From: Rhizobium rhizoryzae
GTDB lineage: Bacteria; Pseudomonadota; Alphaproteobacteria; Rhizobiales; Rhizobiaceae
Direction of reading: 5' to 3'
Assembly (NCBI RefSeq): GCF_011046895.1
Contig: NZ_CP049250.1
Coordinates: 682,001 to 746,000 of the forward strand
Length of the DNA stretch: 64,000 nucleotides
Below, piece by piece: positions 1 through 9,704 of the stretch. Both the position numbers and the translations under genes were made by a program. The notes under the pieces were generated by a model that saw only the letters and a list, made by a program, of their open reading frames with translations, had not been told where the DNA came from and made no database searches. The stretch's first letter is position 1, and each line of letters starts with the position of its first letter.

Positions 1-2
1 AA

Positions 3-311
3 CTGGCCGGGCCTTCCCTCTCCGATCTCGTCAAGGCCAAGGATGCCGCTCTCGACACGGAGTTGAACGCCAAGCTCGACAAGACGCTTGCCGACATGCA
101 GATCATGGCGGAGCGCGCTCAGAAAGTCGAAGCCTATGACCAGATGATCGCCGAGGGTAACAAGGACGGCAATGCGATTGTTCAGGCCCCGATCGATGAC
201 CTGATTGCCCAGACGAAATCAATCGAGCGCGTGATCGCGGCGCTCGATCTTGGCCAGGTGAAGCTCCAGGGTTCGGCGAGCCTCGATAATCCGAACGCCG
301 TGTTCAAATGA
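3..311 (+). CDS. Imelysin family periplasmic protein, C-terminal fragment
   Basis: This is the last 102 codons of a gene that begins before the window. The helical sequence, with a late run reading AIVQAPIDDLIAQTKSIERV, matches the C-terminal helix bundle of imelysin (peptidase M75-like) proteins such as IrpA. These are exported proteins tied to iron uptake. The conserved GxHxxE motif of the family would lie upstream and cannot be checked. The next gene, a di-heme oxidoreductase, starts 42 bases downstream, and a second imelysin and a DUF1513 protein follow, so this looks like the first or an early gene of a four-gene iron operon. Family assignment is fairly secure because of the fragment and the neighbours together. 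Its biochemical role is inferred. Confidence 0.75.
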   Translation: MAGPSLSDLVKAKDAALDTELNAKLDKTLADMQIMAERAQKVEAYDQMIAEGNKDGNAIVQAPIDDLIAQTKSIERVIAALDLGQVKLQGSASLDNPNAVFK

Positions 312-353
312 GACCAGGACGGCCCATCGAATATCGATGGGCCGCTACTCCCG

Positions 354-1886
354 ATGCATCAACGCGCACTCGTCCTTGCTCTCCCCATCCTGCTGACCTG
401 TCTCGTGCCAGCGTCCGGCATTGGACAGCAGGAGTTGCCGTATCAGGGTCCACGCAGGGATTTGACGCCGAAGGATCAGGCGCGTGTCACTGCGGTCACT
501 CGACCAACCGGTAATTTTGGCCAGGCAGAACCATTTGAAGCGATGGCCGCCGGTGCAGCGACCTCGACGCGCGCCGTCGATGCCGATGCTTTTTCGCAGT
601 TCGCACCCGGCATCACCTTCAGCCAGCAGGAAGAGTTCAAACTCGGAAATGCGCTTTTCACCAAGCTATGGGTCGCCGCACCCTCCTCGACACAAGCCTC
701 CGATGGATTGGGGCCGCTCTACAACGCACGCTCCTGCGTAAGCTGCCATGTGAGGGATGGGCGTGGTCACCCTCCCGAGGGAGGCAATGACAGGATCTCC
801 ATGTTCCTGCGGCTGGCGCGCGCCCCTGCAACGCCGGAGGAGAGTGCACGTGTTGCCGATCGTCGTGCGCTCAATTTTCCCGATCCGATCTACGGTGCGC
901 AGTTGCAGGATCTTGCCGTCCCTGGACTTGCTGCCGAAGGCACGATGCAGATCTCCTACTCGGAGCAGCCTGTCCGCCTCAAGGATGGTACTAACGTTTC
1001 GCTACGACGCCCGGCCTATTCGGTCAACAGACTGGCTCAAGGCCCGCTTGCAGCGGGAACGACCCTTTCCCCCCGCATTGCCCCTGCGATGATCGGGCTT
1101 GGGCTCATCGAAGCCATTCCTGCGCAGGACATTCTCGCCCATGCGGACCCGGATGACAGGGACGCAGACGGAATTTCGGGGAAAGCGGCCATCGTTCGAG
1201 ACCACGTGACCGGCAAACTGGCGCTCGGGCGCTTTGGCTGGAAGGCACAGAATGCCACCGTCCGCGACCAGACCTCTGCGGCCTTCTCGGGCGACCTTGG
1301 ATTATCCACGTCCGATCGACCCGATCCTTACGGCGATTGCACCCCGCAACAAACGGATTGCCGCGCCCGTGCACATGGGGTCCAGCCGCGTCTTGGCGAT
1401 ACCGAAGCGCCGGACCCGGTGATGGACCTCGTGACGTTTTACTCGAGCCATCTTGCCGTTCCTCAACGACGCGATGTCAGTTCACCCGAGGTGCTGAAGG
1501 GCAAGGAGGCCTTCTACCGCCTTGGATGCGCGAGCTGCCATGTGCCGAAATTTGTGACGAGCCGCTCCGCTTCCGACCCTTCTCAGGCCTTTCAACTGAT
1601 CTGGCCCTATTCGGATTTCCTGCTCCATGATATGGGCGATGGACTTGCTGACGGCCAAACCGTCGGCGACGCGTCCGGCCGAGAATGGCGTACTCCGCCA
1701 CTATGGGGCGTCGGCCTGACGCAAACTGTCAGTAAACATAGTTTTTTTCTGCATGACGGGCGCGCCCGCAACCTGACTGAGGCCATTCTCTGGCACGGTG
1801 GCGAGGCGGAGAAATCCCGGAACGGTTTTGCGGCTCTTGAAACCAGAGATCGCAATGCCCTGTTGACGTTTCTGGAGTCCCTATGA
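354..1886 (+). CDS. Di-heme oxidoreductase family protein (DUF1111, putative thiol oxidoreductase)
   Basis: The 510-residue product starts with a Sec signal peptide (about residues 1-25, ending near GIGQQ). It carries two c-type heme sites: CVSCH at residues 128-132 and CASCH at 392-396. This two-heme layout and the length are typical of the DUF1111 family, often labelled thiol oxidoreductase, found beside imelysins in iron-linked operons. Heme would be attached in the periplasm. The stop codon overlaps the start of the next imelysin gene by 4 bases, so the two are probably translationally coupled. The substrate is unknown. A role in periplasmic redox handling of iron is inferred only from context. 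Confidence 0.87.
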   Translation: MHQRALVLALPILLTCLVPASGIGQQELPYQGPRRDLTPKDQARVTAVTRPTGNFGQAEPFEAMAAGAATSTRAVDADAFSQFAPGITFSQQEEFKLGNALFTKLWVAAPSSTQASDGLGPLYNARSCVSCHVRDGRGHPPEGGNDRISMFLRLARAPATPEESARVADRRALNFPDPIYGAQLQDLAVPGLAAEGTMQISYSEQPVRLKDGTNVSLRRPAYSVNRLAQGPLAAGTTLSPRIAPAMIGLGLIEAIPAQDILAHADPDDRDADGISGKAAIVRDHVTGKLALGRFGWKAQNATVRDQTSAAFSGDLGLSTSDRPDPYGDCTPQQTDCRARAHGVQPRLGDTEAPDPVMDLVTFYSSHLAVPQRRDVSSPEVLKGKEAFYRLGCASCHVPKFVTSRSASDPSQAFQLIWPYSDFLLHDMGDGLADGQTVGDASGREWRTPPLWGVGLTQTVSKHSFFLHDGRARNLTEAILWHGGEAEKSRNGFAALETRDRNALLTFLESL

Positions 1887-3001
1887 TGCGCACGAGTGTC
1901 CTGTCTATCGGTCTGGCCCTTGGTCTTTTTCTGTTTGCAGCAGCGGATGCGGGCGCGCAGGATGCGAACCCTTCTCCGCCGGTTCTGACGCATGAGCGGA
2001 CGACGGCGCTGATGGAACGGGTCATCACCAATGTCATACAGCCGGGCTACCGGGACTTTTCGGAGAAGACCGGCCTTTTGAGCGACCGGATGATGCAGCT
2101 TTGCACCGTGCCCTCTGCAAACAATCTTGCTCAGGCACAGGCTGCATTCTCGGAAGCCGCCAAAAGCTGGGCGCGGATCGAGATCGTGCGCGTCGGCCCC
2201 GTGCTCGAAAAGAACCGCTTCGAGAGGATACTTTTCTATCCGGACAAGAAGGGTCTCGGGTTTCGGCAGGTTCAGGCCTTGCTGTCATCCTCCGACGAGA
2301 CGGCGACTGCACCTGATACGCTGTCTTCCAAAAGTGTTGCCGTACAGGGTTTGGGAGCGCTCGAATTTGTGTTGTATGGCACCGGTTCGGATCAACTGAC
2401 TGCGCAGACAAAATCTTATCGATGCCGCTACGGCCTCGCAATCGCCGGTAACGTGCAGCACATCGCGATGGAACTGGTGCAGGCCTGGGATGATCCGGAC
2501 GGCCTTTCCAAAGACTGGAAGAACCCCGGGCCGCAAAGCTCTGCCTTCCGGCAGGACCAGGAAGCCGTCACCGAGGTGCTTGGTATTCTGGTTCACGCCG
2601 CGGAGGCCCTTCGCGATCAGCGCATCGAGAGCTTCTACAAAAGCGGATCCTCTCAAAGCTTTCCAAAGCAAGCGCTGTTCTGGCGATCCGGCCTGACCTT
2701 TCCGATGATGCGCGAAAATCTGGAAGGACTGCGGCAGCTTGTCCATGGATCGGGCATCAAAGAGCTGTTGAAGCCCAGCCAGATCTGGATCGTGAACTCC
2801 ATCGATGTCTATTTCAAATCCCTCATCACGCTTGCTCAGGATATTGATGCCGATCTGGAAGCGGCCGTCAGCAAACCGCAACAGAAGGCAAAGCTGGATG
2901 CCATGCTTTCCGACAGCCGCGATCTGATTTCTCTCTTCAACGATGATCTGGGGCAGGCGCTCGGCCTGACCACGGGCTTTTCCTTTTCCGACGGAGACTG
3001 A
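1883..3001 (+). CDS. Imelysin family protein
   Basis: The protein has 372 residues with a clear signal peptide (hydrophobic stretch LGLALGLFLFAAADAGAQD). The rest has the length and helix-rich pattern of imelysin-fold proteins. The stretch VQGLGALEFVLYG aligns with the family GWHxIEFxLWG motif but has glycine in place of the histidine, so the GxHxxE signature is incomplete. This paralogue may bind something other than a metal, or bind it differently. It overlaps the di-heme oxidoreductase gene by 4 bases and is followed 4 bases later by the DUF1513 gene, which supports a single transcript and a shared periplasmic function in iron uptake (inference). Confidence 0.82.
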   Translation: MMRTSVLSIGLALGLFLFAAADAGAQDANPSPPVLTHERTTALMERVITNVIQPGYRDFSEKTGLLSDRMMQLCTVPSANNLAQAQAAFSEAAKSWARIEIVRVGPVLEKNRFERILFYPDKKGLGFRQVQALLSSSDETATAPDTLSSKSVAVQGLGALEFVLYGTGSDQLTAQTKSYRCRYGLAIAGNVQHIAMELVQAWDDPDGLSKDWKNPGPQSSAFRQDQEAVTEVLGILVHAAEALRDQRIESFYKSGSSQSFPKQALFWRSGLTFPMMRENLEGLRQLVHGSGIKELLKPSQIWIVNSIDVYFKSLITLAQDIDADLEAAVSKPQQKAKLDAMLSDSRDLISLFNDDLGQALGLTTGFSFSDGD

Positions 3002-3005
3002 TTGG

Positions 3006-4100
3006 ATGCGGACCTTCGAGGTGAGGACGGGCGAGATTGACAGGCGCAGCTTCGTCAAGGCTGCGGGCGTAGGTTTTCTGGCCGCACTTTCCCCGGAAAA
3101 GCTGATGGCGCTCGATCGATCGGATGCAGTTTTTGCGTCCGCCTTCCGCGCTCCCGACGGAAGCTACGGTGTCGCGACGATAACCGAACGGGGCGAGATC
3201 ATAGAACGGATCGCCTTGCCCGCGCGGGCTCATGGCCTCTCCTACTGTCTGCTGACAGGTCGGTGCGTCGTCTTCGCGCGCCGTCCCGGCACATTTGCGT
3301 TGATCTTCGACCCATCAGGACAGGATGAGCCGGTCTTGATCAGCACTCCCTCCGGACGTCATTTTTACGGACACGGTCACTTTTCCCCGGACGGTCGACT
3401 GCTCTATGCAAGCGAGAACGATTTCGATGGGAACCGGGGCGTGATTGGCGTGTACGATGCCAAGTCCCAGTTTCGCCGGATTGCCGAGTTCGATGCAGGT
3501 GGCATCGGCACCCACGACATGACAGTGTCCGATGACGGACGCCTGCTGATCGTTGCCAATGGCGGCATCGAGACACATCCGGATTTCGGCCGCACCAAGC
3601 TCAATCTCGACCGCATGCAGCCGTCCCTTGCCATTCTCGATGCCGCGAGCGGCGAGATCATCGAGCGGCACCCAATGCCGGACCATCTGAGGCAGCTTTC
3701 CACACGGCATCTGGATGTGGATCGGCGTGGCCGGATCTGGTTCGCCTGCCAGTATGAAGGTCCGCGCACCGATCATCCGCCTTTGACCGGATACTTTGCT
3801 CTTGGCGACGATATCACCTTCATCGATATTCCGCCGGAAACGACCGAAAAGCTGGCGAACTATGTCGGTGCAATTGCCGTCAACCGTCGTGAGCGTCTGG
3901 TTGGCCTAACCTCACCGAAGGGTGGCTATGCGGTCATTCTCGATGCAGTGACGGGGCAGGTGTTGAGGGAGGATCCTGTCCCGGATGCGGCAGGGGTCGC
4001 CAGAGCGCCAACCGGCATCGCAGTCTCTACCTATAGCGGCGAGCTCGAGGGAACCCGTTCGAACGTGAACTGGGACCAGCATCTTGTCCGGCTTGGGTGA
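3006..4100 (+). CDS. DUF1513 domain-containing exported protein
   Basis: The product (364 residues) has an RRSFVKAAG twin-arginine-like motif at about residues 14-22 followed by a hydrophobic segment, so Tat export is likely. The remainder has repeated motifs such as GHGHFSPDGRLLYASEND and GTHDMTVSDDGRLLIVANGG, as in a beta-propeller. DUF1513 proteins commonly close the imelysin / di-heme oxidoreductase / imelysin operon, exactly as here. The gene starts 4 bases after the preceding stop, with GGAG about 9 bases before the ATG. Its molecular activity is unknown. A structural or binding role in the same periplasmic iron system is inferred. Confidence 0.85.
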   Translation: MRTFEVRTGEIDRRSFVKAAGVGFLAALSPEKLMALDRSDAVFASAFRAPDGSYGVATITERGEIIERIALPARAHGLSYCLLTGRCVVFARRPGTFALIFDPSGQDEPVLISTPSGRHFYGHGHFSPDGRLLYASENDFDGNRGVIGVYDAKSQFRRIAEFDAGGIGTHDMTVSDDGRLLIVANGGIETHPDFGRTKLNLDRMQPSLAILDAASGEIIERHPMPDHLRQLSTRHLDVDRRGRIWFACQYEGPRTDHPPLTGYFALGDDITFIDIPPETTEKLANYVGAIAVNRRERLVGLTSPKGGYAVILDAVTGQVLREDPVPDAAGVARAPTGIAVSTYSGELEGTRSNVNWDQHLVRLG

Positions 4101-4189
4101 GCAAATCATGGTTCGTAGCGACACGTTTCGTGAGCATCCGAACGAGCCTGCGACTACACTTTTCCTGACACCACCCTAAATCCGGCATC

Positions 4190-4642
4190 ATGAAAAAGAT
4201 CCTCATCCATGTCCTCTTCGTCGCCGTTGTGGTCGGGCTTGGCGCCTTGATCGGCATCGCCAATATTCCGGGCGAATGGTATCAGGCTCTCAACAAGCCA
4301 CCCTTCAATCCGCCCAACTGGATCTTCGGTCCGGTCTGGACTACGCTCTATGTGCTGATCGGCATTGCGGGTGCCCGGACGTGGCTTGACTCGCCGTCCT
4401 CGTCGCGGATGCAGATCTGGTTTGGCCAGATGGTTCTGAATTTCCTGTGGTCCCCTGCTTTCTTCGGCATGGAAAGCACGGTGCTCGGGCTGATCGTCAT
4501 CATTCCGATGCTGGTGCTCATCGTGCTCTTCATCCAGCGTAGCTGGAACAAGGACAGGATCAGCGCGCTCCTGTTCCTTCCCTATATTGCCTGGGTCAGC
4601 TTCGCGACGCTTCTGAACCTTTCCCTGTTCATCCTGAATTGA
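4190..4642 (+). CDS. tspO: TspO/MBR family membrane protein
   Basis: This 150-residue protein shows five membrane segments and the family hallmarks: a WYQALNKPPFNPPNW loop, FGPVWTTLY, NFLWSP and PYIAWVSFATLLN near the C terminus. TspO proteins bind porphyrins and cholesterol-like ligands. In alphaproteobacteria they affect tetrapyrrole-related regulation and stress responses. The gene lies 89 bases after the iron-linked operon and 60 bases before the thioesterase gene. No good ribosome site precedes the ATG, so the exact start is a little uncertain, but the N terminus fits the family. A link to heme through the upstream operon is tempting but unproven. Confidence 0.9.
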   Translation: MKKILIHVLFVAVVVGLGALIGIANIPGEWYQALNKPPFNPPNWIFGPVWTTLYVLIGIAGARTWLDSPSSSRMQIWFGQMVLNFLWSPAFFGMESTVLGLIVIIPMLVLIVLFIQRSWNKDRISALLFLPYIAWVSFATLLNLSLFILN

Positions 4643-4702
4643 TCCTGTCTCTTGCAGCCTTCCCGATGCCGTGCCAGTTTCGCGCCGACAAAGGGGCACA
4701 GG

Positions 4703-5152
4703 ATGGATGAGGTCGATCCCGGAGATTTCCGGACAAGGGTAAGGCAGAGTTTCGGGCGACAGGCTTTCATGGAAACGCTTGGCGCGGACCTGACACGCGT
4801 CGAGCATGCCATGGTCGAAATTGAAATGCCGTTCGATGCAAAGCTCACGCAGCAACATGGCTTCCTGCATGCGGGAGTGATTTCCGCAGCACTGGATGCG
4901 GCCTGTGGCTATGCGGCCTATACGGTCATCGATCCGGATGCGTCCATCCTGACCATCGAGTTCAAGGTTAACCTCTTGTCTCCTGGACGTGGCGAACGCT
5001 TTCTGTTTCGTGGCGAAATCACAAAACCGGGTTCCACCATCATCGTCGCAGATGGCAGGGCCTATGCGCTGACCAACGGCCCGGCCAAGCTGATCGCTTC
5101 CATGAGCGGCAGCATGATGGTGATCCGCGGGCGCGAGGATGTGACCGGATGA
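4703..5152 (+). CDS. PaaI-type hotdog-fold thioesterase
   Basis: The protein has 149 residues from the ATG at 4703, which is preceded by AAGGGG at a good distance. An upstream TTG in frame at 4652 is a poorer candidate. The motif HGFLHAGVISAALDAACGYAA is the active-site helix of PaaI/YdiI-like hotdog thioesterases, and the later segment TIEFKVNLLSPGRGERFLFRGEI is also typical. The enzyme probably hydrolyses an aromatic or medium-chain acyl-CoA in the cytoplasm. The true substrate cannot be read from the sequence. Its end overlaps the nucleosidase gene by 4 bases, so the two are likely co-translated. Confidence 0.82.
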   Translation: MDEVDPGDFRTRVRQSFGRQAFMETLGADLTRVEHAMVEIEMPFDAKLTQQHGFLHAGVISAALDAACGYAAYTVIDPDASILTIEFKVNLLSPGRGERFLFRGEITKPGSTIIVADGRAYALTNGPAKLIASMSGSMMVIRGREDVTG

Positions 5153-5787
5153 CGTTCGAGTTGAAGACGATTGCCGGAAAACGGCTGCTCTTTGTCATGG
5201 CGGCACTGCCCGAATATGGCCCACACCTGAAGGCGCGGTTCAAGCCGCTGATTACCGGCATCGGGCCTGTGGAAGCGGCCGTTACGTTGACAAAGGCATT
5301 GAGCGCGCTCAGCGCCAGACAGGAATTGCCGGATCTCGTTGTCTGCCTCGGCTCTGCCGGCTCCCGGACACTGGCGCAGACGGAAGTCTATCAGATCAGC
5401 TCGGTATCCTATCGCGACATGGACGCCTCGCCGCTTGGATTCGAGAAGGGCAGAACGCCGCTTCTCGACCTGCCCGCCGTCATCGAGCTGCCGCTACGCA
5501 TTCCCGGCGTTCCAGTAGCCAGTCTTTCGACCGGTGCAAACATCGTTTCCGGCGACGCCTATGACTTGATCGACGCCGATCTGGTGGAGATGGAAACCTT
5601 CGCGATCCTGCGCGCCTGCCAATCCTTCGATGTGCCCCTCATCGGCTTGCGGGGCATTTCCGATGGGAAAGCAGAATTGCGGCATGTCGGCGACTGGACC
5701 GAATACCTTCATGTCATCGACGAGAAGCTTGCCAAAACAATCGACCGTCTAACGCAGGCACTAGAATCCGGCACTTTGAGCCTCTGA
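5149..5787 (+). CDS. mtnN: 5'-methylthioadenosine/S-adenosylhomocysteine nucleosidase
   Basis: The 212-residue protein has the phosphorylase/nucleosidase fold of Pfs/MtnN: LLFVMAALPEYGPHL at the start, GIGPVEAAVTLTKAL, the purine-binding VEMETFAILRAC and the catalytic-Asp loop LRGISDGKAEL. It would cleave adenine from methylthioadenosine and S-adenosylhomocysteine, recycling products of methylation and polyamine synthesis. It is a little shorter than the E. coli enzyme (232 residues). The start overlaps the thioesterase stop (ATGA), and guaA begins 40 bases downstream, so a purine-salvage/purine-synthesis pairing is plausible. Confidence in the general function is high, in the exact substrate preference moderate. 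Confidence 0.85.
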   Translation: MTFELKTIAGKRLLFVMAALPEYGPHLKARFKPLITGIGPVEAAVTLTKALSALSARQELPDLVVCLGSAGSRTLAQTEVYQISSVSYRDMDASPLGFEKGRTPLLDLPAVIELPLRIPGVPVASLSTGANIVSGDAYDLIDADLVEMETFAILRACQSFDVPLIGLRGISDGKAELRHVGDWTEYLHVIDEKLAKTIDRLTQALESGTLSL

Positions 5788-5827
5788 GTCAGTTGCAAAA
5801 ATGCCCGTTCTTCATTAAAGGCTCGCC

Positions 5828-7408
5828 ATGACCCAGATAGCCCATCACGACCGCCTCCTCATCATCGATTTTGGCTCCCAGGTGACGCAGCTTATCGCGC
5901 GTCGGCTGCGCGAACTGAACGTCTATTGCGAAATCCATCCCTATCAGAACGTCACCGACGCCTTTCTGGCTGACTTCAAGCCGCGTGCAGTGATCTTCTC
6001 CGGTGGACCGGATTCGGTGACGCGCGAGGGTTCGCCGCGTCCGCCGCAGTCGGTCTACACGCTGGGCGTTCCGGTTCTCGGCATCTGCTATGGACAGCAG
6101 GTCATGATGCAGGATCTCGGCGGCCAGGTTGAAGGCGGAAAGATTTCCGGCGGCGGCGGCACAGCAGAATTCGGCCGCGCCTATGTGACGCCAGCCGACC
6201 AGACCGATCCGTTTCTCAACGGCTGGTTTGCGGAAGGCCGCGAGCAGGTGTGGATGAGCCATGGCGACCATGTGAGCCGCATCGCTCCCGGTTTCGAGGT
6301 TTATGGCACGTCGCCCAATGCGCCTTTCGCGATCACTGCCGATCCGAAGCGGCATTTCTACGCCGTGCAGTTCCACCCGGAAGTGCATCATACGCCAAAC
6401 GGCAAGACGCTGTATGAGAACTTCGTCAAGCTGGCGGGCTTCGAGGGCGACTGGACCATGGGCGCCTATCGCGCCGAGGCCATCGCCAAGATCCGGGCTC
6501 AGGTAGGTGACAAAAAGGTTATCTGCGGTCTTTCCGGTGGCGTCGATAGTTCGGTTGCTGCGGTTCTTATCCATGAGGCAATCGGCGAACAGCTGACCTG
6601 CGTTTTCGTGGATCATGGCCTGCTGCGTCAGGATGAGGCCCAAGAGGTCGTCACCATGTTCCGGGACAACTACAATATCCCGCTGATCCATGCGGACGAA
6701 CAGGACCTGTTTCTGGGCGAGTTGGAAGGCGTGACCGATCCGGAGGTGAAGCGGAAGACCATCGGTCGTCTCTTCATCGATGTGTTCCAGAAGCACGCGA
6801 ACACCATCGAGGGTGCCGAATTCCTCGCTCAGGGCACGCTCTATCCGGACGTGATCGAAAGCGTATCCTTCTCGGGTGGCCCATCCGTCACGATCAAGAG
6901 CCACCACAATGTAGGCGGCCTGCCGGAAAAGATGGGTCTGAAGCTGGTCGAGCCGCTTCGCGAACTCTTCAAGGACGAAGTGCGTGCGCTGGGCCGCGAG
7001 CTTGGGCTGCCGGAGAAGTTCATCGGCCGCCATCCCTTCCCCGGTCCCGGCCTTGCGATCCGCTGCCCCGGCGAAATTACCCGAGCCAAGCTGGAAATCC
7101 TGCGCAAGGCCGATGCGGTCTATATCGACCAGATCCGCAAGCACGGTCTTTATGACGAGATCTGGCAGGCTTTCGTGGCGATCCTTCCGGTGCGCACGGT
7201 GGGCGTGATGGGCGACGGACGTACCTATGACTATGCCTGCGCTCTGCGCGCCGTGACCTCGGTCGATGGTATGACAGCGGATTATTATCCCTTCACGCAT
7301 GAATTCCTTGGTGAGACGGCAACCCGCATCATCAACGAAGTCGAGGGCATCAACCGCGTGACCTATGACATTACCTCGAAGCCTCCGGGCACGATCGAGT
7401 GGGAATGA
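5828..7408 (+). CDS. guaA: GMP synthase (glutamine-hydrolysing)
   Basis: This 526-residue protein is full length (E. coli 525). The N-terminal class I glutamine amidotransferase domain has the nucleophile in GICYGQQ (Cys87) and the His183/Glu185 pair in QFHPE. The ATP-pyrophosphatase domain has the P-loop SGGVDSS at residues 236-242, and the C-terminal dimerisation domain ends in KPPGTIEWE, as in all GuaA proteins. It converts XMP to GMP with glutamine-derived ammonia and ATP. A strong hairpin terminator follows at 7429-7457. A long reading frame on the opposite strand is only a shadow of this gene. Confidence 0.98.
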   Translation: MTQIAHHDRLLIIDFGSQVTQLIARRLRELNVYCEIHPYQNVTDAFLADFKPRAVIFSGGPDSVTREGSPRPPQSVYTLGVPVLGICYGQQVMMQDLGGQVEGGKISGGGGTAEFGRAYVTPADQTDPFLNGWFAEGREQVWMSHGDHVSRIAPGFEVYGTSPNAPFAITADPKRHFYAVQFHPEVHHTPNGKTLYENFVKLAGFEGDWTMGAYRAEAIAKIRAQVGDKKVICGLSGGVDSSVAAVLIHEAIGEQLTCVFVDHGLLRQDEAQEVVTMFRDNYNIPLIHADEQDLFLGELEGVTDPEVKRKTIGRLFIDVFQKHANTIEGAEFLAQGTLYPDVIESVSFSGGPSVTIKSHHNVGGLPEKMGLKLVEPLRELFKDEVRALGRELGLPEKFIGRHPFPGPGLAIRCPGEITRAKLEILRKADAVYIDQIRKHGLYDEIWQAFVAILPVRTVGVMGDGRTYDYACALRAVTSVDGMTADYYPFTHEFLGETATRIINEVEGINRVTYDITSKPPGTIEWE

Positions 7409-7428
7409 CCCCAGAGAACAGTCAATCG

Positions 7429-7457
7429 AAGGCCGGGGATAAATTTCCGGCCTTTTT
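7429..7457 (+). terminator. Intrinsic terminator after guaA
   Basis: AAGGCCGG at 7429-7436 pairs with CCGGCCTT at 7447-7454, with a 10-base loop and a run of five T at 7453-7457. It sits 21 bases past the guaA stop and also separates guaA from the convergent bioZ gene. Confidence 0.85.
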
Positions 7458-7461
7458 GCTG

Positions 7462-8442
7462 TCACATGCGCCAGACAACGGCGCCGCCGGACATGCCCGC
7501 ACCTGCGGCCGTCATCAGCAGCGTTTCGCCGCCTTTGAACTGAGCTTGTGCATTCGCAATAGAAAGCGAAAGCGGAATGGTGGCGGCGGATGAATTGCCA
7601 TACTCACCGAGCGTTCGGATGGAGAGATCTGTATCCAACTCAAGTCGCTCCTCCAGCGCATCGATGATACGACTGTTGGCCTGATGCGGGATGAAACGAT
7701 CAATGGAGGAGGGTGACAGGTTCGCGCTTGTCAGCGCCTTTGTCGCGCAATCTCCCATCATCTCGACCGCCAGCGAAAAGACCTTGCGGCCATCACGCAT
7801 CGACATCCGCGTTTCCTCCAGATCCATCGCCATTTCAAAGGGCTGGACAGATCCGCCCGCGGCAATGCCGATCAGCTCGTAATTTGACCCGTCGGAAACG
7901 AGTTCCGAGCTGAGCAGACCACGACCCGGCTGCGTCGAGGGTGACAGAACCACAGCACCCGCCGCATCAGCAAACAAAATTGCGCTTGCCCGCTCCTGCC
8001 AGTTGATGCGGCGGCTCAGAATATTGGCGGCAACGACGAGTACCGGCTTTGCCTGCGTTCGCACAAATCCGTCAGCCAGAACGAGTGCCTGGATAAAGCC
8101 GGAACAGGCGCCAGCGAGATCCACCGCACCTGATTGTTTCAATTCCAGACGATGAGCCAGAAGCGGCGCTGACGGAGGCAGGAGATGATCCGGCGTGGAG
8201 GTGGCCAGCAGCACCATGCCAATATCTCGCCGATCTAGCCCTGACTGATGCAGCGCCATGGCCCCGGCCTTGGCAGCCATATCCGTCAATCGATCCCCAG
8301 GCATTGTCCAATGCCTTGCGCGGATTCCGGTTCGCCTCTCGATCCAGCCAGTCTCGATATTGAAATGAGCTTCCAGTTCCGCATTCTCCACGCGGCGCTC
8401 GGGCACGTAATGACCGAAGCCAGCCATATAGCTTCCGATCAC
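7462..8442 (-). CDS. bioZ: BioZ, KAS III-like beta-ketoacyl-ACP synthase for pimelate synthesis
   Basis: The 326-residue protein is a FabH-type condensing enzyme with the triad Cys113 (GACSGF), His253 (IPHQAN) and Asn283 (YGNSSAAT). As the last gene of a biotin operon in a rhizobium it fits BioZ, which in Agrobacterium condenses glutaryl-CoA from lysine breakdown with malonyl-ACP to start pimeloyl-ACP synthesis, replacing BioC/BioH. Its start overlaps the bioA stop by 4 bases. Housekeeping FabH is the alternative, but genomic position argues strongly for BioZ. No BioC or BioH homologue is present nearby. Confidence 0.92.
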   Translation of the reverse strand: MIGSYMAGFGHYVPERRVENAELEAHFNIETGWIERRTGIRARHWTMPGDRLTDMAAKAGAMALHQSGLDRRDIGMVLLATSTPDHLLPPSAPLLAHRLELKQSGAVDLAGACSGFIQALVLADGFVRTQAKPVLVVAANILSRRINWQERASAILFADAAGAVVLSPSTQPGRGLLSSELVSDGSNYELIGIAAGGSVQPFEMAMDLEETRMSMRDGRKVFSLAVEMMGDCATKALTSANLSPSSIDRFIPHQANSRIIDALEERLELDTDLSIRTLGEYGNSSAATIPLSLSIANAQAQFKGGETLLMTAAGAGMSGGAVVWRM

Positions 8443-9704
8443 AGTGCACCTCTAGCAAGCTGATCGATGCCTTCCGAAATTGCATCATAGGCGAGGTTCA
8501 GATCCGCCTCCGTCACGCAATAAGGTGACATCAGATAGACGACATTGCCGAGCGGTCGAATAAGTACGCCGCGCTCACGGAAGAAGCGCCGAAGTTTTGG
8601 CCCCACATCGGAGAGGTAACCGCTCGCCGGAACAGCCAGTTCGACAACGGCAATGGTTCCAATCTGGCGAATATCAGCAACGTCTGCATTGTTTTCGAAA
8701 CGTCGCAGCCTCTCGCGATGCAGGGTCTCGATTTTTCCGATCCGGTCCAGAACCGGTTCATTGCACCAAACATCCAGATTGGCGACCGCCGCCGCACAGG
8801 CGATCGGGTTGGCCGTATAGGACGAGGAGTGGAAGAAGGTCTTCCGGCGCTCTGTCGAGTAATGCGCCTCGAAGATCTCCGATGTCGCCAATGTGGCAGC
8901 CAGTGGCAATGCACCGCCCGTGATGCCCTTGGACAGACATAAGATGTCCGGCGCAACGCTCGCCTGTTCGCAGGCCAGCACTGTGCCTGTTCGCCCCCAG
9001 CCGGTCATCACCTCATCCGCAATCAGCAATACGTCGTGACGCTTGGTAATCTCTCGAAACTGGACGAGAAGTTGCGGCGCGTAAATCTTCATGCCGCCTG
9101 CACCCAGCACAAGCGGCTCGATGAGGAGCGCCGCGGTCTGACCCGAACTGCAAAGGTGTTCCAGGGCATCCAGCGTCTGCTGCTCCTCGCCTGGATCGGG
9201 AAACGGGATCGTATCGACGCCGAACAGCAAGGGCTCGTAGGCGGCGTTGAACACGCCACGTTCTCCGGTCGACATCGTGCCGATCGTATCGCCGTGATAG
9301 CTGTGCTCCATCACCACAATGCGGGACCGCGTCAGGCCTCGATTGTGGAAGGTGCCGAGCGCCATCTTCAGCGCCACCTCGACCGCCGTTGATCCGCTAT
9401 CGGAGTAAAACACGTGGTTCAGGCCCGCCGGTGCGAGCTTTACCAGTCCCCTTGCCAAATCCTCCGCCGGTTCATGGCTGTACTCGGCGAAGATGATCTG
9501 GTCATATCGGTCGAGCGCGTGGCGGATTGCCTGCATGATCAGCGGATGCCGGTGACCATGGGTGATGACCCACCAGGAGGAGATCGCATCCAGCACGCGC
9601 CTGCCGCTTTCCTCGATGAGGTAGGCTCCGTCGGTGGCGGCTATCTTCTGGAGGGTTGGTTCGAGCGCGTGTTGCGTAAAGGGATGCCAGACGGGCGATG
9701 TCAT
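8439..9704 (-). CDS. bioA: Adenosylmethionine-8-amino-7-oxononanoate aminotransferase
   Basis: The 421-residue class III aminotransferase transfers an amino group from S-adenosylmethionine to 7-keto-8-aminopelargonate, giving DAPA. It has the N-terminal WHPFTQH motif specific to BioA, the substrate-site [13 protein letters not shown], the PLP-binding Asp230 ([12 protein letters not shown]) and the Schiff-base Lys259 (CLSKGITGG). Length is normal. It overlaps bioD upstream and bioZ downstream by 4 bases each, which implies translational coupling. Confidence 0.97.
   Translation of the reverse strand: MTSPVWHPFTQHALEPTLQKIAATDGAYLIEESGRRVLDAISSWWVITHGHRHPLIMQAIRHALDRYDQIIFAEYSHEPAEDLARGLVKLAPAGLNHVFYSDSGSTAVEVALKMALGTFHNRGLTRSRIVVMEHSYHGDTIGTMSTGERGVFNAAYEPLLFGVDTIPFPDPGEEQQTLDALEHLCSSGQTAALLIEPLVLGAGGMKIYAPQLLVQFREITKRHDVLLIADEVMTGWGRTGTVLACEQASVAPDILCLSKGITGGALPLAATLATSEIFEAHYSTERRKTFFHSSSYTANPIACAAAVANLDVWCNEPVLDRIGKIETLHRERLRRFENNADVADIRQIGTIAVVELAVPASGYLSDVGPKLRRFFRERGVLIRPLGNVVYLMSPYCVTEADLNLAYDAISEGIDQLARGAL

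Noticed and set aside
5789..7465. A 558-codon frame on the minus strand across guaA
   Set aside because: It lies opposite guaA, has no family pattern, and such long antisense frames are common in GC-rich coding DNA.
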